In this document: positions 1 to 11,324 of the stretch, piece by piece
Position numbering within the stretch: position 1 is the first letter of the stretch
Layout: every line of letters starts with the position of its first letter
Origin: Gremmenia infestans
Taxonomy: Eukaryota > Ascomycota > Leotiomycetes > Helotiales > Hamatocanthoscyphaceae
DNA: 64,000 nt
Assembly (NCBI GenBank): GCA_032629725.1
Contig: JAFEVB010000004.1
Coordinates: forward strand, 434,001 to 498,000
Direction: 5' to 3'
Position numbers and translations under genes: made by a program
The notes under the pieces: generated by a model
Databases searched by the model: none
Told to the model about the DNA's origin: nothing
What the model saw: only the letters and a program-made list of their open reading frames with translations

Positions 1-539
1 TGATTTCTTAATCTAATACTATAGGTGGAAGTGAAAGATAGGACTGCAATAGATAAGTGATAGGTCATGATTACTTACAACTAGAGTATATAAAGTCGCC
101 ATGTGAAAATTGCAGGTTTAGTTGTTTGTATTTGCTATAGGGCAGCTTAGGTGTAAGGCCGGAAAGTAGGAATAAGTATACGTTTCAATAAGAGCTGTGA
201 AACTACATATTTGGACCACTAATGTATTGTTGCTTTATACATACCTATAGGTATGGTAGGTAAAAATCCAGCCTACTCCTAATAAGGTACGGTACTGCCC
301 CTGGAGTCCTCGCTTAATCGGGGGGGGGGTTACCTCTTTTCGGCTAGATGCTTACTCGATCTTTAAGCTTTATTGAATCATCCGATTCTCCCGATCAACC
401 TGATTAATCACTCTGACTTTACATTTTCGGCCAAGATTGACCAAGGATTATTCAGCGGCTAGAATTAAGTCTACTGGCGGATATTTCAAACAGTGATCTT
501 CCCCCTATTCCTGGACTGATTGCCCTTCACAGGATAGGA
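1..539. other. Gene-free left edge, upstream of the first regulator gene
   Basis: No supported coding region. The stretch is AT-rich, with a short inverted motif around 243-262 (two TACCTA-type half sites) and a run of nine or ten G at about 320-330. It probably contains the promoter and leader of the plus-strand regulator that begins at 540. I cannot assign a specific control site. Confidence 0.5.
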
Positions 540-2659
540 ATGGAGGTGGGCAGCCCAATGGAAATCGGCCCCACAGCCCCACAACACCCACAACAACAGC
601 CCCAAGAACACCAGCCAAAACCAACTGTCGCATGCCTGAGATGCCGAGAGCAGAAGCTCAGATGCAATCGCGAGCTGCCATCATGTATAAGGTGTCGCAA
701 ACAGAGAGCCGCGTGTTCTTACCCGTCGCCACCAGATCGGAAACGCATTGCGAAAACGAGGAGTCGGCCGAGGGCGCCGTTGGCAAATGGCGCAGAGCAT
801 GACCATCGATCTCAACCTTCTACAACAGCAGATTCGAACGCCGAAGAGACTGATGAAGCCGCCAAACTGCCTTCTACGGAAGTTGGGTTACTACTTCTAG
901 AAGTCTACTTCAAACGGATCTATAATGCCACCCTGCTGTTCCATAAAAGCATTGCTTTTCAGCTCTATATGCAGAATGATATACCAGACTACCTCCTCCG
1001 CGCCATCTTTGCACAAGCAGCCATCTTTTTAAAGCATGTCGATGCCAACTCGCCATATAAACAATATATTAATATACTTCCTATGCATACACTTTTCGAA
1101 AAGTCTTGGTCATGGGCGCGTTCCGCAAGTCGGGAAGTCCTCTCTCAAGCGGATGAACCCACTTTCCTTAGGGTGCAAGCTCTTCAAGTTTTGCAACTCT
1201 ACTATTTCTCCCAGGGCGAGACGCAGCGGGCCATCATTCACGCATCTCTAGCCTATCAACAAAGTCGGCTCCTTGGTTACGATATGTTGCACGAAGATGT
1301 TGCTTCTTCTTCTTCGACGAACCGCAGCATGCAGTTCGATCGAGAAATGAGAAGACGAAGCTTTTGGGCTAGTTGGTGTAGTTTTTGCATTGGTAGTACA
1401 CAATTGGGTTCCTCTAGGGCATGTGAGAACGTTGTAGATTTGCCGCTACCGGCGACATTTGAGAAAGGAGGGTCGGTCCGAGGAGTGGAGCTTAAGCTGG
1501 GCCAGAAGATGGAAATTGACTGGGGTGCTCAGACCTGTGCGAATAACGAGACGGCTGCTTCGTCGCCATGTTCATTGATGGCGGAACTGGTCAAGCTTTT
1601 GGGAATATGGTAAGTTCATTTTATGTCTCTGGCCTAACTCCAGCCATGTTATCCTTGATTATATGTACTTTTATTTGATTACGACGCCAGCTAAAAAAGT
1701 ATAACCTACAAAGGACCAAAGTGCAGGCTTTCATTTCGGATTCCGCTATACGCATGAACTCTCAACGAACTTATCAATTTGACGAATTGAATAAGCTCTT
1801 CGGCCCCACCGAACGCTCTATCCAGCTTACCCTCACAGATCTCTGCTCTCAAGCAGAATTCTACGACGAGAGCCCTGAGCTTCTCACATCTATTTGCTCC
1901 ATGTATTATCTGAGTCGACTTCTCCTGCATATGTCTATGGTCCCGATCCTCTCGGACTGTCCCATGGAAGCTCCAGCATCAAGTGGATCGGTGCGATATA
2001 ACTCCGGGATGGTTCTCCAGCTGGCAACAGAGTTTTCGGAGCTTCTACATCAGTTTATTGTGAAGGATCTGGATATAACAAAGCTGTGGCCCTTTAGCGG
2101 TTACGGGGCTTTTGTGGTAGGGAACGTATTCCTGGTACGTATTTCACGGTACAAATGCATATGATAAACCCGTCCGAATGATTCTACCACATGATAAATG
2201 GTAGTGTGCTACTAAAATGGCATTTGGTTTAAAGATCAAAGGACCATTTGCAGTATCAAGCGGGTTGCAGCGTCTCTAAAGCCATTCTTTCAAGTCTCAC
2301 GCGGGCTAATTATTCTATCACTATAGAGATACAATAGTATGATGTCGTCGAACAGATCTTCGGACCAACCGGTGGCGGTTCCTGGGCCCAATTCAGAGGA
2401 AATGAAGAATCTGCAGACGGTGTTAGGAGTCCTGGCCATTTATTGGAAGCCATTACGTATACTGGTACGTCTTGCTTTACTCCATGACCCAAAGCTAGCG
2501 TCTTTCTCCTTGTACCTGTTTGATGCTAATATTGAGAAGGCGATCAAGCTTCTTAAAGGAATAAATGATGGCCCGTCCAAGGACACAGACTTGGTTGCTT
2601 CACTTATATATCCATGGAACATATATCGCCTTACAAATAAAGAAGCTCTTTCAGACTAA
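540..2659 (+). CDS. Zn2Cys6 fungal-specific transcription factor (3' end uncertain)
   Basis: Sequence-specific nuclear regulator of the Gal4 type. The N-terminus carries the binuclear cluster with cysteines at residues 32, 35, 42, 49, 52 and 59 (spacing 2-6-6-2-6), followed by a basic linker. The rest resembles the helical fungal-specific middle homology region. Proposed exons: 540-1609, 1714-2134 and about 2327-2464 or onward. The first intron (1610-1713) starts GTAAGT and restores the frame exactly, giving the join W-T-K-V-Q. The second intron (from GTACGT at 2135) is less certain. An acceptor at 2326 keeps the frame, but a small middle exon is possible. The reading frame runs to a stop at 2657-2659, although a donor-like GTACGT at 2465 could remove part of the tail. 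It is tail-to-tail with the NmrA-like gene. DNA-binding class is sure; target genes are unknown. Confidence 0.8.
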
Positions 2660-2915
2660 ACGCCTGTGACTATGGGGTGGACTTGGGGCTGGTGGGCCTG
2701 CGGAAAGAGGTGTCTGTCTCAGCTTCCACGTCTGCCGGAAGAGGAAACCATTTCCTGTCTCAAATTTCAGTTCTACCTGAAAATGAACTCTTTGCGGAAA
2801 TTGAATTCTACACCAAAATTCTACTAGGCAGAGACGTCAACGAATCCTCACAAATCTGTTCAGAACCCACTGGATGTACTATTCGAAGTTTGCAGACTGC
2901 GGGTATGAAGATTAT

Positions 2916-4007
2916 TCAATCAACCTGCAACACTTCCTCCCAATCCTGCTTCTTACACCACTCTTCCACAGGCTGTAGGTGCACTGGCACACCTAGATCG
3001 GCCGGCTGCACAATACTCTTATCAACCTTTCCTCCATCATACCCAAACTCAATACAAAAGCCCATCATATCCGCATAATCCTTTTCAACATCAGGATCTC
3101 CCAAGTCAAAGCTCGGGTTACGGTCCACAAACTCGACTTTCCTCCCGGTCTCCAGCGCCAAAATCTTGGCAAAGTCTCGGAGACTGAGCCACTGGTTGAC
3201 GCCAATGACCCTCTTACCGGGTGCAGCCCGAAGCAATGCCTGCACGAGGGTACCAGTATCGGCGACTGCAGAGTACATGGGTAAAAGCGTGGTGGCTAGA
3301 GGATCTGCGACCGACAAAACGAGAGTGTCTTTGGCCTTGTTCTAAGAATCCATTAGTCGAAGATCTAAGCTGAATTGGATTGGCAAATCAAAGTCATGTT
3401 CTCGACGTACCATTCGGGGTCTAAATAGGTGGCCAGTGGCCCCAAAGTAGTTTTCTAAATAGTACCCGGCATACAGCACATTTGTCTTCTCCCAAAGCTT
3501 GGGATGAGCTGATCTGCCGTAATCCTCGCCCGTCGCTTTTCCGTCAAAGTGATAGACATGAGCGTACTTTCCCCCGCTCAAGTTGTTTGGGCTGGGCAAG
3601 CTGGAGAAAACAAGTCTTTCGAGTGTGGTAACTTTGGCAGCAGCATCGATGATGTTCCTGTTTTGCTGGGCTTCATTTTCTCTGCATATAACCCCAATAC
3701 TCTGACTCGAACTAGAAGATTTGTCACGCTGCGAAGGGTTGGCAAAAGATTGCCAGAAATCGGTGACGCTGAAGATGGCAGATGCACCCTTAAAGGCAGC
3801 GTCAAGTGAGGAAGGATCGTCGAAATCACCCGCCACTATCTCAACTCCGAGTGAGGCAAGGGAGACGGATTTAGCCGACGATGGATCTCGAGTGATGCCA
3901 CGGAGGGCGTATGGTGGAGGCGACAGTGAGATGAGGTATGACAGTACTGACCCTCCCTGGTTGCCTGTTGCACCAAGAACGACAAGAAGAGGCTTTTCCG
4001 AGGACAT
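2916..4007 (-). CDS. NmrA-like NAD(P)-binding regulatory/oxidoreductase protein
   Basis: Cytosolic or nuclear Rossmann-fold protein of the NmrA-like family. Members either sense NAD(P) redox state and modulate transcription factors or act as reductases. Two exons, 4007-3411 and 3341-2916, give 340 residues. The intron 3342-3410 has a GTACGT donor and a TTAG acceptor and joins in phase 0. The glycine-rich nucleotide motif GATGNQGGSV is near residue 12. It is followed by an arginine in GITRDPSS (cofactor phosphate side) and a VAGDFDDPSSLDAAF segment typical of the family. The length is normal for NmrA-like proteins. It lies between two Zn2Cys6 regulators, one converging on it and one upstream in the same direction. 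That arrangement suggests, but does not prove, a regulatory partnership. An atypical short-chain reductase is the alternative. Confidence 0.85.
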
Positions 4008-4186
4008 AATGGTGAGCCGTGAGGAGGAACTGATGAGATGAGAGTTTGCGAGTAAGTGCCACCAGTGCTAGCTTTATATAAACTGCAGCTTCTTCACTGC
4101 GACGGACCAATATCGCTCCGTGCTATACTTTTTCAATCGACAATAGGGCCAACTCAGATTCTGATACCGTCGAGTTCCGATTCAGC

Positions 4187-5194
4187 CTAGTTCCCACTTG
4201 GTCTACTACCCCCATTGTGGCCAAATACGAGTAACATCAAAAAGATATCTCCACAGAAACTAGGGTCCGCCAGGGGGGACACATCAAGGCTCTCGGCGAA
4301 TTCGTGGAAGGAACTGAGCTGCTGCCCTACTTCGTCACCAGTTCTAGCTTCCGCTGCTGCAATCCAAGCCTGCGGCGACTCGGCCATCCATAGGCCTGCG
4401 CGCCTATCAAATGGAAGAGACTCCACGAACAACCAATTAGAGCAATACCCGTATTGGAAACCGGACAGAGCCAAAGAGAGGACATATGACATTAAGATGG
4501 TCCGCCGGATGCTTTCTCCCAACAACCATTCCTGCCACGGAGACTGGCTTTTTCGAGGCATTTTGGTTGCATTTGGGGCGGCTGCTAGTAAAGCTTGAGT
4601 CCACTCAGATAGCACGGTGAGGAATCTCCCTGTATTTTCATTTTCCTGTTCGGTTTGCCTGGAGGAGCAGAACGATGTAGCAAGGTAGACGAGAAGAGCT
4701 TGAAGGGCTGCCAGGGCCTCTTTTACAGGCACTGCCCTGACATCCATCTCAACCAGGCGCTTAAAGCTTTCACAGCACACGCCACCTTCTCCCATCTCTC
4801 CAAGGCCGGCAAAGTGCTTGTCAATGCGATACTCCAACTTCGGATGTACAAAAATGGCAGGCTTTCCCGCCCTAGCAAGGACTGGCACTGATCGGAATCC
4901 CAAGCGAAGCACCTCGAACGCATCTTCATGTCCCGGCCTACAGATCGCTGGATCGATGTCGGAAGCGCGGAAATTCAGTGTCTTCATGATGCAATACCCT
5001 GGTGAATCGCAATTAGACGGATTGAACGAGAAATTAGGAAGTTCTCCTGCTTGTCCCGTCGGTGCGCTCAAGGGCTCGAGATCGTATCTACACTCTAGAC
5101 CCTTCTGAGTGCAGCGGGTGCATTGTGGTAATTGGATAATGCATTTTCGTTTTGAAGCCGTGCAGTTGCCGCAGGCTTTGCGAAGGGTAGTCAT
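4187..5194 (-). CDS. Zn2Cys6 transcription factor, short form
   Basis: A single-exon protein of 335 residues. The N-terminal binuclear zinc cluster has cysteines at residues 8, 11, 18, 25, 28 and 35, so the DNA-binding domain sits at the very N-terminus, as in the AflR-like type. The remainder is weakly conserved helical sequence containing a short acidic/Ser-Gly part. I see no full fungal-specific middle domain. The ATG at 5194 is chosen because only a handful of residues precede the first cysteine. It is 179 bp upstream of the NmrA-like gene on the same strand, close enough for coordinated expression although fungi rarely share transcripts. The target pathway is unknown; no biosynthetic genes flank it. 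Confidence 0.85.
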   Translation of the reverse strand: MTTLRKACGNCTASKRKCIIQLPQCTRCTQKGLECRYDLEPLSAPTGQAGELPNFSFNPSNCDSPGYCIMKTLNFRASDIDPAICRPGHEDAFEVLRLGFRSVPVLARAGKPAIFVHPKLEYRIDKHFAGLGEMGEGGVCCESFKRLVEMDVRAVPVKEALAALQALLVYLATSFCSSRQTEQENENTGRFLTVLSEWTQALLAAAPNATKMPRKSQSPWQEWLLGESIRRTILMSYVLSLALSGFQYGYCSNWLFVESLPFDRRAGLWMAESPQAWIAAAEARTGDEVGQQLSSFHEFAESLDVSPLADPSFCGDIFLMLLVFGHNGGSRPSGN

Positions 5195-6881
5195 ATTGAG
5201 TTAAGAGCAATGGAGTATCAAAGAAAAAACTCGAAGCTCAATGGACGGACAGTACTGCGAAAGACAGGAGGTAGAATCTGTACATAGTCTGCCAAGGGAT
5301 TCGTGGTCTTACATGTGATTAAGCCTCATTAGGTTTAGATCCCACAGGTCTTGAAGGATTCTGAAGGAGGCTGTTTGGGTTTTGGCAAGAGAGCTTAAGC
5401 AATAATGGCCCTTTGAATGCAAGCAACCTTTGGCAAAGCAAGATCTGTTTGTCTTGCAGCCAGCCAGATTTCTAGTACAAAGAATCTTGGACCATACCTA
5501 TGCATTGCATCAGGCAGGAAGAAGCGATTCAGAAGCAGAAGCAGGTTCTCATGCGCACATTTGATGCTATAGCAGAAGTTGGAAATGATAAAGATGGCGC
5601 TTTTGCATGGCAGTACTGCGCTCATTGAAGCGCGACTTCGAGATGATTTATGTTTGGATTAACCAAGATAGTTTTTGAGAATCTGGTCTGGTCTGCACAT
5701 GCAAAGGGCATGTCTTTCAATGGAGACCGCAGTTACTCAAGACTTCTGAGTGCTGACAGGGTCAGCAGCTTCATAGACACACCGCTCCGGCTGTGTCCTT
5801 GTTCTTGTGTTTGTGTTTGTGTTTGGTAGAACAGAACGTGGAGAAGGCTTCGGGATACACTGGAAAATGGGTCGTCGGAGTGTTTTATGTTTGCTGACGT
5901 TTAAGTTTGCTACGCTGGCAGGTATACCCATGTACTGTAGTGGAACTGATTCAGGGGTCATCGGGCGGGCCGCCCCTGTGCATGAGGGGCATGCCATGGA
6001 TGGCATCTCGAGTTTACACGTGACGGTTCATCCGATGCTTGAGATCTCGTCCTCGTCCTCGTCTTACCCCTGTACATACGGAGTAGAGTATAGATAACGA
6101 AACGAAATGAAATGAAATGAAGCTTTTGCCAAGGTAGCCGCAACGAGTATACTCTATTTCCAAAATAGAACTGAGATGAGGATCGTCCATAATAATGTAA
6201 CTTCATAAGCATAGGCGTGGGCACTTACTCGGCACATTTTTTGAATGTAAAGGTAAAGGTCCAAATTTCTCCAAACACGATACCGGTGGGGATGCCAATC
6301 TTAATCCCCTCGTTTGGATACGGTACCAGACCGCATTAGATACACCGCTGCGACTGACTGGAATGTGTATCGTGCAGTGGCTGTTTTTGGTTGGAACGGG
6401 CGCCTGCTATGACAAATGGGGACTCGCCATCTGGTGCGTGCTGCGTTGGTGTTGGTGGTGGTGGTGGTGGTGACGGCAGAGAAAGAAGATACCTTGGAGA
6501 GAGAGAGAGAGAAAAAAAAACACCTTTCTCTTGGCTTTGAATTCTACCATCCTTTTGTACTTGTACACGTCGCGACTTCCAAGAGACACACCGTGTCTTT
6601 CATTGCCCTCTCTACTCAGTTTTGCTTTTCTAACCACAATTCTTTCCTTTTTACACAGTTCTGATCAATCACTTTACCCTACCCTCATTTGCTCTCTCTC
6701 TCTCTCTCTCTCACTCTCACTCTTAACGTACTCACTCGTACGCGCTCCGCTCACTCACTCGCTCCACCCCGGTGCCCCTGCCCCGTGCAGCAAGGAGATT
6801 GATTCATTCAATACAGGAGACGACAGAACGCGATAACGCAGCAACCAACCCTTCAGACTTGATCCCATCACAAAAGCATGA
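5195..6881. other. Divergent intergenic region with low-complexity tracts
   Basis: No supported gene. It separates a minus-strand regulator from the plus-strand TBC gene. Visible structure: a TTGTGT run near 5804-5825, an exact copy of the 9-mer TACGGAGTA at 6077-6085, a GGT run near 6454-6472, a GA run followed by an A tract at about 6498-6520, and a TC run at 6692-6712. The pyrimidine-rich stretch from about 6590 to 6880 looks like a fungal promoter/leader for the downstream gene. Confidence 0.55.
6692..6712. repeat. (TC)n microsatellite in the TBC gene leader
   Basis: About ten uninterrupted TC units, 170 bp before the start codon of the TBC-domain gene. Pyrimidine tracts are common just upstream of fungal transcription starts. 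Confidence 0.8.
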
Positions 6882-9363
6882 ATGATGGCACCCGAGAGGA
6901 AAACAACCCTTCGCAATAGGGCCAGATCTATCGCCAAAGGTAACGCATTGGTCGCCGTGCGCTACGAGGATTCCGTCGCTGCAAAGGCCCCCATACCAGT
7001 TATTGTCGCACCCCCTCGTGCGCCACCAGCAGACACACATCCCGCCTTGCGCACACCCCACGACGAGAAGAAGAGGGACTCAGGCCTTGCGCCAACCACA
7101 ACGTCTTCGTCTACCGCAAGAGAAGGGTCGCTGAAGGTTGTATCAACCGAGAAGAATGTGCTGGGTTTCATAAACTTTGATTCGCCCCCACCTCCTCCAA
7201 TTGCTCCTCTAGAGCCGGCGCAAACATATTCACCACCACCTAAAACCTCCGCGAACACCAAGATTGTGAGGAAGAGCTACAGCATGTCTGGTTCTCGATG
7301 GAGGAGACCTACTTCCAAAGGGTCGAAGAAAAGTAGTGCGCCGCCAAAGACCCCGACTTCTGCTGGGAAAGGCGCCGAGGAACAGTACTCACCCATTACG
7401 ACGAATATACCGACTGATAGTCTGCTTGAGGCGGACTTCCTCACGTCCATCTCCTTTTCGAACCGTGGGAGCATTCTGCTAGGTGGGAAGAAGGGTGTTA
7501 ATGGGCATGCGAGACCACAGGGAGGAAGAAGGTGCGTTCAAGTTGGGCACTTTATCTAAAATCGTTGCTAATAACCATGACAGACAACCAAGTTTCTCGA
7601 TGTTAGCTTCGCCAGCTATCAATGTCCTATCCGATGATCTAGAGAAGGAGTCTCAGAAAGTTCGATCAATGTATGAACAAGGGTCGAGTCTCGAGTGGCA
7701 GGAGGGGAAATATTCAGGAAATGCAGAGTTGAATATACAGGAAGAGAACCCGTTGGAGGAGACGCTCCCAACCAATACGTGAGTTATTTCTCTGGTAAGC
7801 ACGAATAGCTGAGCTAACGAATACAGTTCCAATGGACTTCTAAGTCCTAATATTAATGATAGTTTCGAACGGCCAGTGAGTGTATTATCTACCAGAAGCA
7901 GAAACAGCGAAAAGAAGGAGCACGAGCTGGCTGGAGGGATAGAGGACTGGGAAGATGTCGATGGAAATTGCGTGGATAGATATGGCTTCATCGAAATACG
8001 CCGAAATTCCAGGCCCGGGACGCCAGAACCAAGACCACCTCAGAGAGTCTCTACAGTACTACAATTAGCTTCCGACGCCCCTCGAAAAAAGAGAGCTTTC
8101 GGCCGCTCCCCTTCGAATTCAGCATCTTTCAATGCCGCCTTCAAACGAGCCCCCAGCAGGAAGGTATCTGCTCGATCTCTAAATACCCAAGTCTCCTCTA
8201 CTTCAGTGAGGAGCAATCCCAGGGCGCAGCTCCGAGCCGCTGCCAATTTATTACCGGGCAATCGGGATAGACGGTGGAGGGATGAAGCAGGTGACATGCT
8301 CACATTACCTCCCGGGTTAGCGGATATCGCTGAAGATGAAGAAGGGGGGAAAGCTGTCGAAGACTTGAAGAAGAAGGAGTGGGAACGTGCCGAAAAATGG
8401 AGAAAGATGGCCAAGATTGTGAAAACGGGCAAAGATGGAGAAGGGATGGAATTCGAGTTCGATAGCCGGAGTTCAAAATTAATAGAGCGCACGTGGAAAG
8501 GGATACCCGACCGCTGGCGAGCTGCGGCTTGGCATTCCTTCCTAAGCAGCTCAGCGAAGAAGAGAAAAGATAGTGCGACTGATGAAGCGATCATCAAAGC
8601 CTTTCATACGTTATTGCAGCAAGGTTCGGCAGACGATGTTCAGATCGATATCGATGTTCCCAGGACGATCAACAGCCACATCATGTTCAGACGGCGGTAC
8701 CGGGGAGGGCAGAGACTATTATTTCGGGTACTTCACTCGTTGACTTTATACTTTCCCGATACAGGCTACGTGCAAGGGATGGCATCTTTAGCTGCCACTC
8801 TTCTGTGCTACTACGACGAAGAGCGGTGCTTCGTAATGTTAGTGCGCATGTGGACCCTACGAGGTCTCGACAAACTCTACGAAGCCGGCTTCTCGGGCCT
8901 AATGTCCGCCCTCGACGAGTTGGAAAAGCAATGGTTGAAGGGCGGCGAAGTGTCCCAAAAGCTCGTAAGTTCCTGATTTCTACCCTCACCTGGCCTAGGC
9001 TAACAATCACAGACCGAACTTTGTATTGAACCCACCGCTTACGGAACACGCTGGTACCTCACTCTCTTCAACTATTCCATTCCCTTCCCCGCCCAGCTCC
9101 GCGTCTGGGACGTGTTCATGCTACTGGGCGACTCGGACCTCAATTCAACACCTACCAAAGAAGAGCCATTCAATGGCTGCCTAGATGTACTACACGCAAC
9201 AAGCGCAGCGCTCATTGACGGTACGAGGGAGATTTTGATGGACAGCGATTTTGAAAACGCCATGAAGGTGCTCACAAGTTGGATTCCTGTGAAAGACGAG
9301 GAGTTATTAATGCGCGTCACGAAAGCAGAGTGGAAATTGCATCGGGCGAAACGGCGGAGTTGA
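6882..9363 (+). CDS. TBC-domain Rab GTPase-activating protein
   Basis: Accelerates GTP hydrolysis on a Rab GTPase and so ends a membrane-trafficking signal; acts at cytosolic faces of membranes. Four exons, 6882-7531, 7584-7778, 7827-8964 and 9013-9363, all join in frame to give 777 residues. Introns are 48-52 bp with GTGCGT, GTGAGT and GTAAGT donors. The first 500 residues are Ser/Pro-rich and probably disordered. The TBC domain starts near residue 505 (W-K-G-I-P) and holds both catalytic fingers: the IDIDVPRT motif with Arg about 561, and GYVQGM with Gln about 598. The last exon completes the domain (RVWDVFMLLGD). Both finger residues are present, so it should be an active dual-finger GAP. 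It resembles the Gyp/Msb-type fungal TBC proteins; I cannot name the Rab target. Confidence 0.93.
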
Positions 9364-9990
9364 GACGGGGTGTGCAGGCGCATATTTTCTTTGTTGGGTG
9401 CGAGTCTTTCTGCTTTTGCGCATTATACCATTACGCGTTTACGGATTCTTCTTTATTTCAGCCCGGCGTTCTTCATACCAATAGTGGAGTGGGTGGATAT
9501 ACCAAATGCGGGCGCTGCTGTCTTGTGATAATTGAGCGGTGGTGGTAATGGAGGAGCTACTGAAGCTAACCTCAGCTAATATCAAAGTATACGGTTTTGG
9601 AGCCGGGAAGATGGATAATGCACAGTTGGAGAAAGAGAGGGGCGGTACAGTCAGTAATATGCTGGTAATAATTTGTATAATATAATACGATACGATAGAA
9701 TATGACATGACTTTGGTTTAGTTTCGTTTTCATACATGTCAATCATATCATATCAATTACCAACGATCGAACAACTTTTAATCGTATAATCCTTTCTTCC
9801 ACTTCTACTTTTCTCGGCTGCTAGTTACTTTTCCTTGCACTTACTTGCTATAAATAATCATTACGGGGTGCGTGTGTGTGCTTCTTAGTTTTCATATTCT
9901 GCTTTTGCTTGCTTGCTTGTCGCTAGGACTCGATAATGCAACGCAATGCAATGAATGCATCTGGGATATTACCATATACGTATATGCATA

Positions 9991-10020
9991 TTTATATGTA
10001 TATGTATATGTATATGTGTG
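9991..10020. repeat. (TATATG)n microsatellite
   Basis: About four to five imperfect hexamer units of alternating T, A and G ending in a short TG run, in the gene-free tract after the TBC gene. Confidence 0.75.
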
Positions 10021-10366
10021 TATGCGAGTATATTTAGATACGGCTTGGTGATTAATAGATGGGGGGGTGGTTGTCAAGCTAGATGAAGTTAGGGATCGGA
10101 CGGAGTAACTTGAAACTAAACCGAGGGGCTAGCTTGAATCCGGGGTGGGTTGGATTGGAGCTTTAATTTGATTTGGGTAAAGTTAAGTCAAGGGGGGAAG
10201 GAAAGGAAAGGGGGGGGTTCGTTAATAGGATTTTCGTGTAAGTAGGTAGATAGGTAGGTGGGTTTGAGATTTGAGTATTGGGAAATAAGTGAGGTGAGAT
10301 GTTTTTGAAAATTAAGGGAATAGATTCCTTATATTTGGCTTTGATTTCACTCCTGCGGTTGCGATT

Positions 10367-10396
10367 GTGAAGTGAAGTGAAGTGAAGTGAAGTGAA
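10367..10396. repeat. (GTGAA)6 microsatellite
   Basis: Six tandem pentamers, followed shortly by a GTGTGTGGGTGTG stretch. No coding frame covers it. Confidence 0.85.
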
Positions 10397-11297
10397 ATGT
10401 GGGTGTGTGTGTGGGTGTGAGCGAGCAATGTAGTAGGTAAGTAGTAATGTCTGTCTTTCCTTTCTTTGAACATGTCTTATCATTCGTACGTTCCTTTACT
10501 CTTTCGTTTGAGCTACTATACCGGTTTGGAAAGAAGGTTGCTTGTATGTGTATGTGTATACGAAGCTAATTGAAAAGAGATGTTGAAGAGGGAGCAAGCT
10601 AATAGCTGGATAGTACAGTATGTGTGTATGCAGATTATTTAAATATGGGTTTTAGCACCGTCCTAGGTTCTGCTTTTGATAAGTAGTAGGAGTAGAGAGG
10701 ATGTTTTCTAATATGTTTGGTGAGAAGGGGGTAGAACCCTATATAGAGAGATCTTGGGGTAAGGTAGGTGAAGCCAAGTAAGTACTAAAAAATCCTGACA
10801 CCATAGTGCCGGTTCGTGTCGCTGATGGCTGGAACAGGTAGGCTATGAGAGATACGTTCCTGGATGAGATAGACGTCTCTTTGGATCTTGATCCGTTAAT
10901 AGTATTCTAACCCAGACTATGTATGTTTCTAGGCGTTTATCGCTCTTTTATAGATGTCCGAACTAACTTTTAACAATTCTTCAGTTTCTAACATATTTCA
11001 TACCGGGCAGTGCTAGCTTAGGAAACTCGATACTGCGCGTTAGGAATTTAATTCAGCTTAGAAAATCCATAGAAGAGCCATACTATATTTTTAAGGAATC
11101 ATATATCAATTTATATGCACACGAACTCATACAGATAGAGGCTAGGCTGTGAAGATCTGTTCTGCAACTATTTACTAGGCTTCTATAAACATAAGTCTAA
11201 CAATCTCTCCGGAGTTGATTCACTCTATCGAGGAAGACAGCAACGAAATCTTATAGTCAACCTACAGACACATCTAGTAGCTTGCATGCAGCCAAAG

Positions 11298-11324
11298 CGT
11301 GCGTGCGTGCGTGCGTGCGTGCGC
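11298..11324. repeat. (CGTG)n microsatellite
   Basis: Six to seven tandem tetramers within otherwise AT-rich non-coding DNA. Confidence 0.85.
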
